64,000 nucleotides of DNA, taken from the NCBI GenBank assembly GCA_022819855.1, contig JAJEGN010000012.1, positions 136,746 to 200,745 of the forward strand. Direction: 5' to 3'. Of this stretch, positions 26,483 through 37,713 are shown in pieces. Position 1 is the first letter of the stretch; every line of letters begins with the position of its first letter. The notes under the pieces were generated by a model. It had not been told where the DNA came from. It did no database searches and saw nothing but the letters and a program-made list of their open reading frames with translations. The translations under genes and the position numbers were made by a program. This stretch comes from Gammaproteobacteria bacterium. Its GTDB lineage: Bacteria; Pseudomonadota; Gammaproteobacteria; Steroidobacterales; Rariloculaceae.

Positions 26483-27715
26483 ATGAACATACGAAACATC
26501 GGACAACGTATCGGGCCCGGTTTGCTGTATGCGGCCGCCGCAGTCGGCGTCTCGCATCTCGTGCAGTCGACGCGTGCAGGCGGGGACTACGGCTTCGCGA
26601 TGATCCCGATCATCATCGCGATTGCACTGATCAAGTACCCGGGCATCCGGTTCGGCAGTGACTATGCCGCCGCGACCGGCAGGACCCTGATCCACAGCTA
26701 CGCCGCCATCGGCGCCTGGGTCACCGCCATCTACGCGGCCATCATCCTGTTGACCATGGCGTTCGTGTCCGCGGCCATCGTACTCGTCGTCAACGGCCTG
26801 CTGCAGTCGGTGCTCGCCTTCACCGCGTCGGATTTCAGCATCGCGGCCGTGCTGCTCGGCCTGACGGGAGTGCTGCTCTTCAGCGGGAAATACCGCGCCC
26901 TTGAAGGCCTGAACAAGATTGTCGTGCCCGCGTTCACGCTCCTGATCGTCGTCACGACAGTCGTGCTCGCGGCACAGACCCAGTGGAACGCTGTCACTTT
27001 CGCGCTACCGGCCCTCAACGCCGTGCTGATCATGTACATCGTCCAGCTCGCGGGATGGCTGCTGACGCCCATGGACGGCTCGGTACTGCAATCACTCTGG
27101 ACGACGGCCAAGTCCGAACAGCTCGGCCGCAGGTTCCAGCCGGCGGAATCGCGTTTCGACTTCAACCTTGGATACTCCGTGAGCCTGGTGCTCGCGCTTT
27201 GCTTCCTCATCATGGGCGCCGGGGTGCTCTATGGATCGGGAATCGAAGTCCCCGCCGCCAGCGGAGCGTTTGCGACCCTGGTCATTGAGCTTTTCTCCGG
27301 CATCGTCGGCGACTGGTCGTTTCCGCTGATCGGACTGATGGCACTGCTCGTCATGTACTCGACGCTGCTGACCGTGCTCGACGGCTTCGCCCGCAATCTC
27401 TCGACGCTTGCCGACATCGCGATACCGGTCACGATCGAACGGCGTTACGAAATCTCCGTCGTGATCATCGTCGTGTCGGCCGTCGCCGTCATCGGCGCCT
27501 TCATGCGTTCGTTCACGGCCTTCATCGACTTCGCCGGTGCGCTGACCTTCCTGCTCGCTCCGCTTTACGCGGGACTCAACCACAGGGCGATGTTCAGTCC
27601 GGAAGTTCCGCAGGAGCACAGGCCCACGCCGGTGCTCAGGCTATGGAGCCTGTTCGGGATCGTCGTAATGAGCGTCGTCGCCCTGCTCTACATCTGGCTG
27701 CGCTGGCTGGCGTAA
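26483..27715 (+). CDS. Divergent NRAMP-superfamily permease
   Basis: A 410-residue protein with about eleven membrane helices. The start IGQRIGPGLLYAAAAVGVSH aligns with helix 1 of NRAMP metal transporters, but the metal-binding DPGN motif is replaced by sequence around SHLVQSTRAG. In helix 6 the usual MPH is replaced by GWLLTPMDGSVLQSLW, as in a recognised group of NRAMP-like bacterial proteins. Transport of manganese or iron should therefore not be assumed. It is a single gene with its own upstream region of 162 nt (AT-rich in its first 60 nt). The 3' end is partly duplicated just downstream. Confidence 0.75.
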   Translation: MNIRNIGQRIGPGLLYAAAAVGVSHLVQSTRAGGDYGFAMIPIIIAIALIKYPGIRFGSDYAAATGRTLIHSYAAIGAWVTAIYAAIILLTMAFVSAAIVLVVNGLLQSVLAFTASDFSIAAVLLGLTGVLLFSGKYRALEGLNKIVVPAFTLLIVVTTVVLAAQTQWNAVTFALPALNAVLIMYIVQLAGWLLTPMDGSVLQSLWTTAKSEQLGRRFQPAESRFDFNLGYSVSLVLALCFLIMGAGVLYGSGIEVPAASGAFATLVIELFSGIVGDWSFPLIGLMALLVMYSTLLTVLDGFARNLSTLADIAIPVTIERRYEISVVIIVVSAVAVIGAFMRSFTAFIDFAGALTFLLAPLYAGLNHRAMFSPEVPQEHRPTPVLRLWSLFGIVVMSVVALLYIWLRWLA

Positions 27716-27794
27716 CGGCACAGGCATCTCGACACGCGAGCGATAGTTGCCGTAGTCGGCAACATCTGGCTGCGCCGGCTGGCTTGGCGGCACA
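27690..27794 (+). repeat. Imperfect 33-bp duplication of the 3' end of the NRAMP-like gene
   Basis: ACATCTGGCTGCG followed by GGCTGGC and GGCACA occurs at 27690-27722, covering the gene's last codons and stop, and again at 27762-27794. The copies differ at 4 of 33 positions and are offset by 72 bp. The second copy has lost the stop codon. The remainder of the 27716-27952 gap contains no gene that I can support. Confidence 0.7.
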
Positions 27795-27952
27795 CGCAGC
27801 ACGGCATCCGCACCGTATTTCTGCTCCGCGGGAGCGTTCGCATGCAGGACCGTTCGTGCGCGGTCTTCATTCGGCGATGGCCTCTCCTTGCCACGCGCCG
27901 ATACAACGGGAAGCCTGCCGACCGGTTGCGCTATTTGGCGCTACTCGGCGCT

Positions 27953-28753
27953 CTACGGCTTTTCCCCGCGTTTCGCCGCCACCCAGAACCGGTCGAGCGC
28001 GTCGAGGTCGAACGCCTCCCAGTCGCCACCTGCTTCGCGTACACGATCCTCGACCTGAGCAAACCTGCGTTCGAAGCGCAGATTGGCCTGCCGCACGCAG
28101 CTTTCCGGATCGAGTTCGAGGTGTCGGCAAAGGTTTGCGACCGCAAGTAGCAGGTCCCCCACCTCTACAGCGGAAGCTTTGTGGTCATCGGCGGCGACGG
28201 CCTCGTCGAGTTCGCTGAGTTCTTCGCCGACCTTTGCGCGCACGCCCGCAAGTCCGGGCCAGTCGAATCCCACCCGGGCAGCGCGGCGCGTGAGCTTGAC
28301 GGCGCGCGTCAGTCCCGGAAGGCCGACCGGGACACCGTCAAGCACGCGCTCGTTGCCTGCCCCGGCCGCCCTCTCCTGCCGCTTGAGCGTCTCCCAGGCC
28401 TCGGTCTGCTCGCGGCTGCCCGCCACCGTATCGTCGCCGAACACATGCGGGTGGCGGCGAATCATCTTGCGGCAGATTCCGTCAACCACGGCGGCAAAGT
28501 TGAAAGCGCCGGCCTCCTCGGCCAATCGGGCGTGATAGACGACCTGCAGCAACAGGTCGCCGAGTTCGTCGCGCAACTCGTCGAGCGCCTCGCGTTCGAT
28601 CGCATCGGCAACCTCGTAGGCCTCCTCGATCGTGTACGGCGCGATGGTCTCGAACGTCTGCTCCAGGTCCCAGGGGCAGCCGCCGTCGAGGTTCCGGAGG
28701 GCCGCCATGACCTCGAGCAGACTCGCTATGGTGTGCCTATCCGATTGATCCAT
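27953..28753 (-). CDS. mazG: Nucleoside triphosphate pyrophosphohydrolase MazG
   Basis: A 266-residue protein starting at ATG 28753 (MDQSDRHTIASLLEVMAAL). It has two MazG domains. The first is at residues about 15-120 with CPWDLEQTFETIAPYTIEEAYE and ELRDELGDLLLQVVYHA (the EExxE...ExxD metal ligands). The second is near 165-225 with KVGEELSELDEAV and VEVGDLLLAVANLCRHL. It hydrolyses NTPs to NMPs and pyrophosphate, cleaning nucleotide pools and in E. coli modulating ppGpp after starvation. Its start overlaps the end of the Nudix gene by 17 nt, so the two are coupled. Confidence 0.96.
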   Translation of the reverse strand: MDQSDRHTIASLLEVMAALRNLDGGCPWDLEQTFETIAPYTIEEAYEVADAIEREALDELRDELGDLLLQVVYHARLAEEAGAFNFAAVVDGICRKMIRRHPHVFGDDTVAGSREQTEAWETLKRQERAAGAGNERVLDGVPVGLPGLTRAVKLTRRAARVGFDWPGLAGVRAKVGEELSELDEAVAADDHKASAVEVGDLLLAVANLCRHLELDPESCVRQANLRFERRFAQVEDRVREAGGDWEAFDLDALDRFWVAAKRGEKP

Positions 28754-29366
28754 CTTCACAAATCGTGTCCCTGAACGTGACCAGCATAGAGGCGGTCGCG
28801 CCCCAGATCCGGTGCCCACCATAGTTGAGTTCGTAGACCCTGAAGCGGCTGCCGAATCGTTGTCTGTAACTGACCTCGAAATTCGCGCCATCGAGCACGA
28901 AGGCCAGCGGCACCTCGAAAGTTTCGCTGACTTCGGACGGATCCGCCTGCGGCTGGAAGCTGCCTGGTATGAACCCGACCACGGGCGTCACGCTGAAGCC
29001 CGTGCCCGTCGCGTGCAGATCCAGGCACCCGGCCACCGCAACGTCGCGCGGATCCAGGCTAACCTCTTCCCAGGCCTCCCGTAACGCCGCGTCAACAGGG
29101 CTTTCGCCGGTATCCGCGAGCCGTCCTCCCGGAAAACTGATCTGCCCGGGATGATGGGTCAGGTGTGTCGCGCGCTCGGTAAAGAGAACCCGCAAACCGT
29201 CAGGCCGCTCGATCAGACCGAGCAGCACAGCAGCCTGCCGGGTCGATTGATCCATGAGCGCAAGCAGTTCGACCGAAACCTCGCCGACGACATTGGCGAG
29301 CATGCGTTCGCGCGATGTATCGAGCGGCTGCCGGCCGGCAAGACGCTGTTCGATCAGGGCGCGCAC
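28737..29366 (-). CDS. Nudix hydrolase, CoA pyrophosphatase type (NudL/YeaB)
   Basis: A 209-residue protein. The Nudix box is GRLADTGESPVDAALREAWEEVSL, preceded by THLTHHPGQISFPGG, the UPF0035 signature that marks the NudL/YeaB subfamily. These enzymes cleave coenzyme A or its derivatives to 3',5'-ADP and phosphopantetheine; activity here is inferred. It sits 84 nt downstream of fumC and overlaps mazG, forming a likely fumC-nudL-mazG transcription unit. Confidence 0.9.
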   Translation of the reverse strand: MRALIEQRLAGRQPLDTSRERMLANVVGEVSVELLALMDQSTRQAAVLLGLIERPDGLRVLFTERATHLTHHPGQISFPGGRLADTGESPVDAALREAWEEVSLDPRDVAVAGCLDLHATGTGFSVTPVVGFIPGSFQPQADPSEVSETFEVPLAFVLDGANFEVSYRQRFGSRFRVYELNYGGHRIWGATASMLVTFRDTICEDGSIG

Positions 29367-29450
29367 GTGGACGCCGTCATTCCTCGATGCCGCTCCGCCT
29401 GAGACCGGGCGATGCCCACCGCACCATGTTTCGCTGCCTGGCCGAGCGCG

Positions 29451-30836
29451 TCATTCCTTGATGCCGCCCCGCGTCAGCCCGTCCGGATCGAGCAGCCTGT
29501 CGAGCTGTTCGTCGTCAAGATCCGTTTGCTCCGCCGCGACCTCCCGGATGGGCCTGCCTTCGGCGTACGCCTGTTTCGCGATGGCAGCGCCCTTCTCATA
29601 GCCGATGATCGGGTTCAGTGCGGTTACGAGGATCGGATTGCGCTCCAATGCGTCGGTCAGCCGATCCTCGTTGACAGTAAAGCCCTCGATCGCCGTGTCG
29701 GCGAGCGCGCGAGATGCATTCGCGAGCAGTTCGATGCTCTGCAGCAGCTTATGCGCGACGAGCGGCAACATCACGTTCAACTGGAAGTTGCCTGACTGGC
29801 CCGCGGTCGTGATTGCCGCGTCGTTGCCGATCACCTGGGCGGCAACCATGGCGCAGGCCTCGGGAATGACGGGATTGACCTTGCCGGGCATGATGCTGCT
29901 GCCGGGCTGCAGTGCGGGCAACGCGATCTCGCCGAGCCCGGCCAGCGGACCGCTGTTCATCCAGCGCAGATCGTTGGCGATCTTCATGAGGCTCACCGCG
30001 GTCGTCTTGAGTTGCCCCGAGAGTTCCACGGCCGTGTCCTGGCTGCCGAGCGCCTCGAAGTAGCTGTCGGCAGGCCGAAAGGCGATCCCCGTGCGCGATG
30101 CAAGCTCCGCCGCGAACCTTACGCCGAATTCCGGATGCGCGTTGATTCCCGTGCCGACCGCCGTGCCGCCCTGTGCGACCGCGGAGAGCCTTGGCAGCAC
30201 ATTCGCGACTCGATGGTAGTCGGCGCGAATCTGGGTGGCCCAGCCGCCGAGTTCCTGGTCGAAACGCACCGGCATCGCATCCATGAGGTGCGTACGGCCG
30301 GTCTTGACGACCTCGCGCAGCGCTTCGGCTTTCGACTCGATGATGTCGCCGAGGTGCTTGAGCGCCGGCAGCAGGCGCTCCGTGAGTTCGAGCGCGGCGC
30401 CGAGGTGAATCGCCGTCGGAATCACGTCATTGCTGCTCTGCGACATGTTGACGTGATCGTTCGGATGGACGGTGCGGCCGAGTGAGCGGGAGGCGAGCCG
30501 AGCGATCACCTCGTTGGCGTTCATGTTGGAGCTCGTGCCGGAACCGGTCTGGAACACGTCTACCGGAAAGTGTTCGAGGTGCCCGCCTTCGGCCACCTCG
30601 AGCGCCGCCCCCCGGATCGCCTCGGCGACATCGTCCGGCAACAGGCCAAGTTCCCTGTTGGTCCCGGCGGCCGCCCACTTGATGAGCCCGAGAGCACGGA
30701 TGAAGGTTCGTGGCATCGCCAGGCCACTGATTTTGAAGTTGTTCACGGCCCTTTGCGTCTGAGCGCCCCACAAGGCGTCGGCGGGCACTTCCAGTTCTCC
30801 CATGCTGTCGCGCTCGACGCGATGCTTGCCGGCCAT
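29451..30836 (-). CDS. fumC: Class II fumarate hydratase
   Basis: A 461-residue enzyme starting at ATG 30836 with AGGAGC upstream. It carries [17 protein letters not shown], the catalytic-loop signature [29 protein letters not shown] and [12 protein letters not shown], all typical of FumC. It interconverts fumarate and malate in the TCA cycle without an iron-sulfur cluster, unlike FumA. It is transcribed away from purB, another member of the same lyase superfamily, with only 64 nt between the starts. Confidence 0.97.
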   Translation of the reverse strand: MAGKHRVERDSMGELEVPADALWGAQTQRAVNNFKISGLAMPRTFIRALGLIKWAAAGTNRELGLLPDDVAEAIRGAALEVAEGGHLEHFPVDVFQTGSGTSSNMNANEVIARLASRSLGRTVHPNDHVNMSQSSNDVIPTAIHLGAALELTERLLPALKHLGDIIESKAEALREVVKTGRTHLMDAMPVRFDQELGGWATQIRADYHRVANVLPRLSAVAQGGTAVGTGINAHPEFGVRFAAELASRTGIAFRPADSYFEALGSQDTAVELSGQLKTTAVSLMKIANDLRWMNSGPLAGLGEIALPALQPGSSIMPGKVNPVIPEACAMVAAQVIGNDAAITTAGQSGNFQLNVMLPLVAHKLLQSIELLANASRALADTAIEGFTVNEDRLTDALERNPILVTALNPIIGYEKGAAIAKQAYAEGRPIREVAAEQTDLDDEQLDRLLDPDGLTRGGIKE

Positions 30837-30900
30837 TCGGTGCTCCTGAGCTGATCGAGCGTGTATGATGCGCACTCCGTTATCGCTTGTATAGCAGCCC

Positions 30901-32271
30901 GTGGACCCGACGACCCTGACCGCTCTCTCCCCGCTTGACGGACGGTATGCGGCCAAGGCCGGCCCACTGCGGGATTATCTGTCCGAATACGCCCTGATCC
31001 GCTATCGAACGCTCGTCGAGGTTCGCTGGCTGCAGCACGTGGCCGCCGAAGAAAGCATTGTCGAACTTGAGCCGCTCGGCCCTGAAGTCAATGACGCCTT
31101 GAATGCACTCGTCGACGGATTCGGTCACGACGATGCAAGCCGGGTCAAGACGCTCGAGGCGACGACCAACCATGACGTCAAGGCTGTCGAATATTTCCTG
31201 CGGGAGAAGCTGGGCGACCTCTCGTCCGTCAGGCAAAACGTCCCGGGTTTCATCCACTTCGCATGCACCTCCGAAGACATCAACAACGTGGCCTACGCGC
31301 TGATGCTGCGAGACGTGCGAGAACAGGCACTCCTGCCGGCCATCGAAACGCTGATCGCCGATTTGCGAACGCTTGCCCAGGCCTGCGCCGACGTTCCGAT
31401 GCTCGCCCGGACCCACGGTCAGGCCGCATCTCCGACAACGCTCGGCAAGGAGATTGCAAACTTCGCGAGCCGCTTCAGCGAACAGAACTCACGCTTTGCA
31501 AGCGCCCCGATATTCGCGAAATTCAACGGCGCGGTCGGCAACTTCAACGCCCATCTGGCCGCGTATCCCGAGACGGACTGGCAGGCCGTGAGCGAACGTT
31601 TCCTCGCTTCTCTCGAACTTGAAACCACGCGCTACACGACGCAGATCGAACCGCACGACTGGATAGCGGAATATTGCCAGTGCCTGATGCGCCTGAACAC
31701 CATCGCAATCGATCTCTGCCGCGACCTCTGGGGCTACGTCAGTCTCGACTACTTCCGGCAGCGAGTACTGGACCACGAAACAGGCTCCTCGACGATGCCG
31801 CACAAGGTCAATCCGATCGATCTCGAGAATGCCGAAGGCAATGCAGGGCTTGCCAACGCGGTGCTCGGATTCCTCGCGGAGAAGCTGCCGGTTTCGCGCT
31901 GGCAGCGCGATCTGACGGACTCCACGACACTAAGGAACCTCGGCGTCGGTCTTGGCCACAGTCTGCTCGCCGTCGAGTCGTGCCGGCGCGGAGCAGGCAA
32001 GCTCGATATCGACCGAACGGCCATCGCCAGGGATCTCGAGTCGGCCTGGGAAGTGCTCGCCGAGGCGGTCCAGACCGTCATGCGCCGCCACGGCGTGACC
32101 GACGCCTACGAACAACTCAAGCAACTGACGCGCGGCCGGCCCATGACGCGCGAGCTGCTGCACGAGTTCATCGATGCGGTCGACCTGCCGGAGGAAAGCC
32201 GCGCGAAGCTCAAGGCGTTGACGCCCTCCGACTACACCGGACTCGCCGCGGAGCTCGCGAAACGCGTCTGA
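30901..32271 (+). CDS. purB: Adenylosuccinate lyase
   Basis: A 456-residue enzyme starting at GTG 30901 ([20 protein letters not shown]). Markers are SPLDGRY at the start, [29 protein letters not shown] and the signature [20 protein letters not shown]. It acts twice in purine synthesis, releasing fumarate from SAICAR and from adenylosuccinate. No Shine-Dalgarno is visible before the GTG; a TATGAT hexamer at 30864-30869 is a possible -10. In many Gammaproteobacteria mnmA lies close to purB. Here an accessory patch separates the two. Confidence 0.96.
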   Translation: MDPTTLTALSPLDGRYAAKAGPLRDYLSEYALIRYRTLVEVRWLQHVAAEESIVELEPLGPEVNDALNALVDGFGHDDASRVKTLEATTNHDVKAVEYFLREKLGDLSSVRQNVPGFIHFACTSEDINNVAYALMLRDVREQALLPAIETLIADLRTLAQACADVPMLARTHGQAASPTTLGKEIANFASRFSEQNSRFASAPIFAKFNGAVGNFNAHLAAYPETDWQAVSERFLASLELETTRYTTQIEPHDWIAEYCQCLMRLNTIAIDLCRDLWGYVSLDYFRQRVLDHETGSSTMPHKVNPIDLENAEGNAGLANAVLGFLAEKLPVSRWQRDLTDSTTLRNLGVGLGHSLLAVESCRRGAGKLDIDRTAIARDLESAWEVLAEAVQTVMRRHGVTDAYEQLKQLTRGRPMTRELLHEFIDAVDLPEESRAKLKALTPSDYTGLAAELAKRV

Positions 32272-32436
32272 TTCCCGAAGCGCACTCGCAGCAACCGCCG
32301 ACGCGGTGACGCACTCGAGCACGGGGGTACGATATACGCGAAACCACCCGCCCTCCCAAGCATCAAGGGACATCGTCATTACCAAGTTCGACAGAGGGCA
32401 CCATCACTTTGGGCTGACATTGACCAGATTCGGGTG

Positions 32437-32499
32437 TTGAGAGCGCAGGCAGAACGGCTTATGGTAGATAGCTTCGATTTGTTCTACCGTGGAAGCTAT
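32437..32499 (+). promoter_or_regulatory. vapBC promoter with interleaved inverted-repeat operators
   Basis: TTGAGA (32437-32442), a 17-nt spacer and TATGGT (32460-32465) form a sigma-70-like promoter. Two inverted repeats overlap it and the start codon: GGTAGA/TCTACC (32463-32468 and 32483-32488) and the 8-bp perfect pair ATAGCTTC/GAAGCTAT (32468-32475 and 32492-32499). This is the expected layout for autorepression by a VapB-VapC complex. The gap before it (32272-32436) shows nothing else recognisable. Confidence 0.6.
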
Positions 32500-32755
32500 G
32501 AGCCTCAACATCAAGAACGATGAGACCTGCAGACTCGCCAGCGATCTGGCGCAATTGACCGGCGAGACCATGACCGGCGCGATCACCGTGGCGCTGCGCG
32601 AGCGTCTGGCGCGCGAGCGCAGACGCCGCAGCAGGGAAGCCCGCGCCCGAGAATTGCGCGCCATCGCGGAGCGCTGCGCGAAACTTATGGGGCCGGGGCC
32701 ATCGGCTACCGAGCACGGCGACCTGCTCTATGACGATCAAGGGCTGCCCAGGTGA
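32498..32755 (+). CDS. vapB: VapB-type antitoxin (Rv0623/PSK_trans_fac family)
   Basis: An 85-residue protein from ATG 32498 (MSLNIKNDETCRLASDLAQL), preferred over the in-frame GTG at 32489 because family members begin with this MSLNIKN-type motif. The N-terminal part is the DNA-binding ribbon-helix-helix-like segment. The Arg-rich helix and the C-terminal HGDLLYDDQGLPR are the toxin-binding, PSK_trans_fac-type tail. It neutralises VapC and represses the operon. Its stop overlaps the vapC GTG by 4 nt (GTGA). Confidence 0.92.
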   Translation: MSLNIKNDETCRLASDLAQLTGETMTGAITVALRERLARERRRRSREARARELRAIAERCAKLMGPGPSATEHGDLLYDDQGLPR

Positions 32756-33168
32756 TCGTCGACAGTTCCGCGCTTCTTGCGGTATTGAACAGGGAATCCG
32801 ATGCCGAACTCTTCCAAGATACGATTCTGACCGCATCGCCGTGCCGCATGTCGGTGGCCAACTTGCTGGAGGCATCGATCGTGGTCGAAGGTCGCGGCGG
32901 CGCCGAGGCAGGCCGAGAACTCGACGCATTTGTAAAGCACGCTGAAATCGAACCTGCACCCGTGACGACAGAGCATCTTGAGGCGGCGCGCCAAGCCTGG
33001 CGACGTTTCGGCAGGGGAAGGCATCCGGCCGCCCTGAACTTCGGCGATTGCTTTGCGTACGCACTCGCACGCGTCACCGGCGAACCGTTGTTGTACAAGG
33101 GCGGTGACTTCGCGCGCACCGATATCCCGGCGGCCCTGCCGTACTCACCCGACACTTCGACCACATGA
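32752..33168 (+). CDS. vapC: VapC-type PIN-domain ribonuclease toxin
   Basis: A 138-residue PIN-domain protein starting at GTG 32752. Acidic metal ligands are visible in MIVDSSALLAVLNRE (Asp4), SVANLLEASIVVE, FGDCFAYALAR and the C-terminal LLYKGGDFARTDI. VapC toxins cleave tRNA or rRNA when released from VapB. The PIN residues are intact, so the toxin looks functional. The ATG of the decayed restriction gene overlaps its stop, showing that the two segments arrived or rearranged together. Confidence 0.93.
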   Translation: MIVDSSALLAVLNRESDAELFQDTILTASPCRMSVANLLEASIVVEGRGGAEAGRELDAFVKHAEIEPAPVTTEHLEAARQAWRRFGRGRHPAALNFGDCFAYALARVTGEPLLYKGGDFARTDIPAALPYSPDTSTT

Positions 33169-33548
33169 CGATTGGCCGCCCCTTCCAGGGCAGCCTGTTC
33201 GCTGACGCTGCCGCGAAGCAGCGTGCCAACGAGGTCGCTGAGGGTTCGGCCCGCTACGAGCACGGCGAGACTGTCGTGGAATCGAAACGGTGGCTGCGAC
33301 CGCTCGACCGCCGCTCCGGCCGACGGGGCGAGGAGTCCGCACCGTCGACTCAGATGCTGCGTTATCTACGGCGCATAGACGACCTGACCACGGGCAAACT
33401 CCGCTGGGGCATTCTCACCAACGGTGCGCACTGGCGCCTGTACTATGCGGGCGCGCGATCTGGCCTTGCCGAGTACGCTTGTCGCTCGTGCCACAGGTTG
33501 ACCGCACGCCGCAACTGGCAGGATTTTCCTATAATTTCAGGGACATGA
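33165..33548 (+). pseudogene. Remnant of a type IIG (Eco57I-like) restriction-modification gene
   Basis: The 127-codon frame begins like the N-terminus of type IIG restriction-methylases (TIGRPFQGSLFAD). It then jumps to the nuclease segment VVESKRWLRPLDR, containing an E-x-K, and to QMLRYLRRIDDLTTGKLRWG and ILTNGAHWRLYYAGARS. After about residue 100 similarity stops and the frame ends in the mnmA start codon. Intact enzymes of this family are around 1000 residues, so most of the gene, including the methylase, is missing, and an internal deletion seems present near residue 14. It is a remnant of a defence gene. It carries a TATAAT hexamer (33530-33535) that may serve mnmA. Confidence 0.75.
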
Positions 33549-34714
33549 GCAGCAAGCCTTCAGTCGTTGTCGCGCTATCCGGCGGGGTCGACTCGGCCGT
33601 TGCGGCGTTACTGCTGCGCGACCGGGGCCACGAAGTGCAGTGCGTGCACATGACGAACTGGGAGGATGACGGCTACTGCAACGCGGCCCAGGACTTCCAG
33701 GACGCACGGCGGGTCTGCCGCGAGCTCGGTGTTCCGCTGCACCGCGTCAATTTCACGCGCGAATACGCCGAGCGAGTATTCGCACAGTTTCTCAAGGATC
33801 TCGAATGCGGGCTGACACCGAATCCCGATGTGCTGTGCAACCGCGAAATCAAGTTTGGCGTGCTTCGCAACTGGGCGCGGCGCCTCGGAGGCGAACTGCT
33901 CGCGACGGGCCACTATGCGCGCCTCGCCCGCAACGGCAGCGAGACGCAGCTCTTGAAGGCCCGCGACGCCAACAAGGACCAGACCTACTTCCTGCATGCC
34001 GTGGATGGCGCCGACTTTGGCGATGTCGTGTTTCCGCTCGGCGACCTTGTCAAGAACGAGGTTCGCGAGCTCGCACGGAAAGCGCGACTGCCCGTTGCGG
34101 ACAAGAAAGACAGCACAGGGATCTGCTTCGTCGGCGAGCGCCCTTTCAGCGCGTTCCTGAAGCGCTACCTGCCCGTGTCGCCGGGTCCCATAAGGACGCC
34201 GGACGGTGAGCAGCTCGGCGAACACGACGGTCTTGCGTTCTATACGCTGGGTCAGCGGCACGGCCTCGGAATCGGCGGCGTCAGGGGCCATGACGAAAAG
34301 CCCTGGTACGTGGCCGAGAAGCGGCGGGATTCCAATGAACTCATCGTGGTCCAGTACCACGATCACGCACGGCTGGCGCACGACTACGTCCACGCCGAGA
34401 GCGTGCACTGGGTCAATTCGGCGCCAGCGGCCCTGCAGTCCGGAGGCAAGCTGCGCTGCGCGGCGAAAACCCGCTATCGGCAAGCCGACCGGGCCTGCAC
34501 GGTATCGGACGCTGGCAACGGCCGGGTCGACGTCGAATTCGACGAGCCCGGACGCGCGATCACTCCGGGACAGTACATCGTGTTCTACGCCGGGGAACGG
34601 TGTTTGGGCGGCGCGACGATCACCGCCGCCGAGCGACTTCCCCGGCAGCGCCGCGACGCGATGGCGCTCGCGCGCGGCGCGAGCGACTCTCGGGCCGGGC
34701 GGCTCGCCACGTAA
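33545..34714 (+). CDS. mnmA: tRNA-specific 2-thiouridylase MnmA
   Basis: A 389-residue enzyme; the start is ATG 33545 (MSSKPSVVVALSGGVDSAVA), not the long track ORF from 33290. The PP-loop ATP site is SGGVDSAVAAL. The catalytic cysteines are in NPDVLCNREIKFG and STGICFVGERPF, and DANKDQTYFLH lies between. It installs the 2-thio group on U34 of tRNAs for Lys, Glu and Gln. It is immediately preceded by the restriction-gene remnant, whose last codon overlaps its start as ATGA, and a consensus TATAAT box lies 10 nt upstream. Confidence 0.96.
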   Translation: MSSKPSVVVALSGGVDSAVAALLLRDRGHEVQCVHMTNWEDDGYCNAAQDFQDARRVCRELGVPLHRVNFTREYAERVFAQFLKDLECGLTPNPDVLCNREIKFGVLRNWARRLGGELLATGHYARLARNGSETQLLKARDANKDQTYFLHAVDGADFGDVVFPLGDLVKNEVRELARKARLPVADKKDSTGICFVGERPFSAFLKRYLPVSPGPIRTPDGEQLGEHDGLAFYTLGQRHGLGIGGVRGHDEKPWYVAEKRRDSNELIVVQYHDHARLAHDYVHAESVHWVNSAPAALQSGGKLRCAAKTRYRQADRACTVSDAGNGRVDVEFDEPGRAITPGQYIVFYAGERCLGGATITAAERLPRQRRDAMALARGASDSRAGRLAT

Positions 34715-34800
34715 CCCCGGGAGTGGGCGCCGCGATCGGCTGCGGCGCGGAGCTTCCGCCGCCGATGGCTTGCCCGCGGCCGATCGGGAAATCGGCGCCT

Positions 34801-34809
34801 TGCTATAAT
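34801..34809 (+). promoter_or_regulatory. Extended -10 promoter of acnA
   Basis: TGC-TATAAT (34801-34809) is a perfect extended -10 element 36 nt upstream of the acnA ATG. No matching -35 is seen at 17 nt, which is normal for extended -10 promoters. The rest of the 130-nt gap after mnmA shows no clear terminator. Confidence 0.55.
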
Positions 34810-34844
34810 CGCGCCCCTTCCAGCGCGACCCCCGAGGCCCCTTC

Positions 34845-37499
<2,655 letters not shown>

Positions 37500-37571
37500 G
37501 TCACGCGAGGCGCCTGATCGATTCGCCATATCTCAGCGAGGATCGGGGTGCGGGTGCGGTAGCAGTAGGTC

Positions 37572-37681
37572 GGGGAGCCGCACTATCGGTCGCTTGAGAC
37601 ACGCGGTGAATACATCCCTGTACGCTCCGCGCGCGCATCCCTGCGCGCGAGGGTCTCAAGCGACCGATAGTGCGACTCCCC
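37572..37681. repeat. 110-bp element with 29-bp terminal inverted repeats and an inner hairpin
   Basis: GGGGAGCCGCACTATCGGTC continuing to GCTTGAGAC (37572-37600) is mirrored by GTCTCAAGCGACCGATAGTG continuing to CGACTCCCC (37653-37681). One mismatch occurs in 29 bp. The 52-nt loop contains ACATCCCTGT and a further GC-only stem CGCGCG-catccctg-CGCGCG. It lies between the convergent genes acnA and ald. It looks like a nonautonomous repeat (MITE-like or REP-like) and could also act as a bidirectional terminator. No target-site duplication is obvious. The rest of the 37500-37713 gap shows nothing else. Confidence 0.88.
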
Positions 37682-37713
37682 TTGGGTTTGCGGCTGGCTG
37701 ACAGAACCCCTAC

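Noticed and set aside
33498-33535. TTGACC...TATAAT as a full promoter of mnmA
   Set aside because: The spacing is 26 nt, too long for a sigma-70 promoter; only the TATAAT hexamer is kept as a possible -10.
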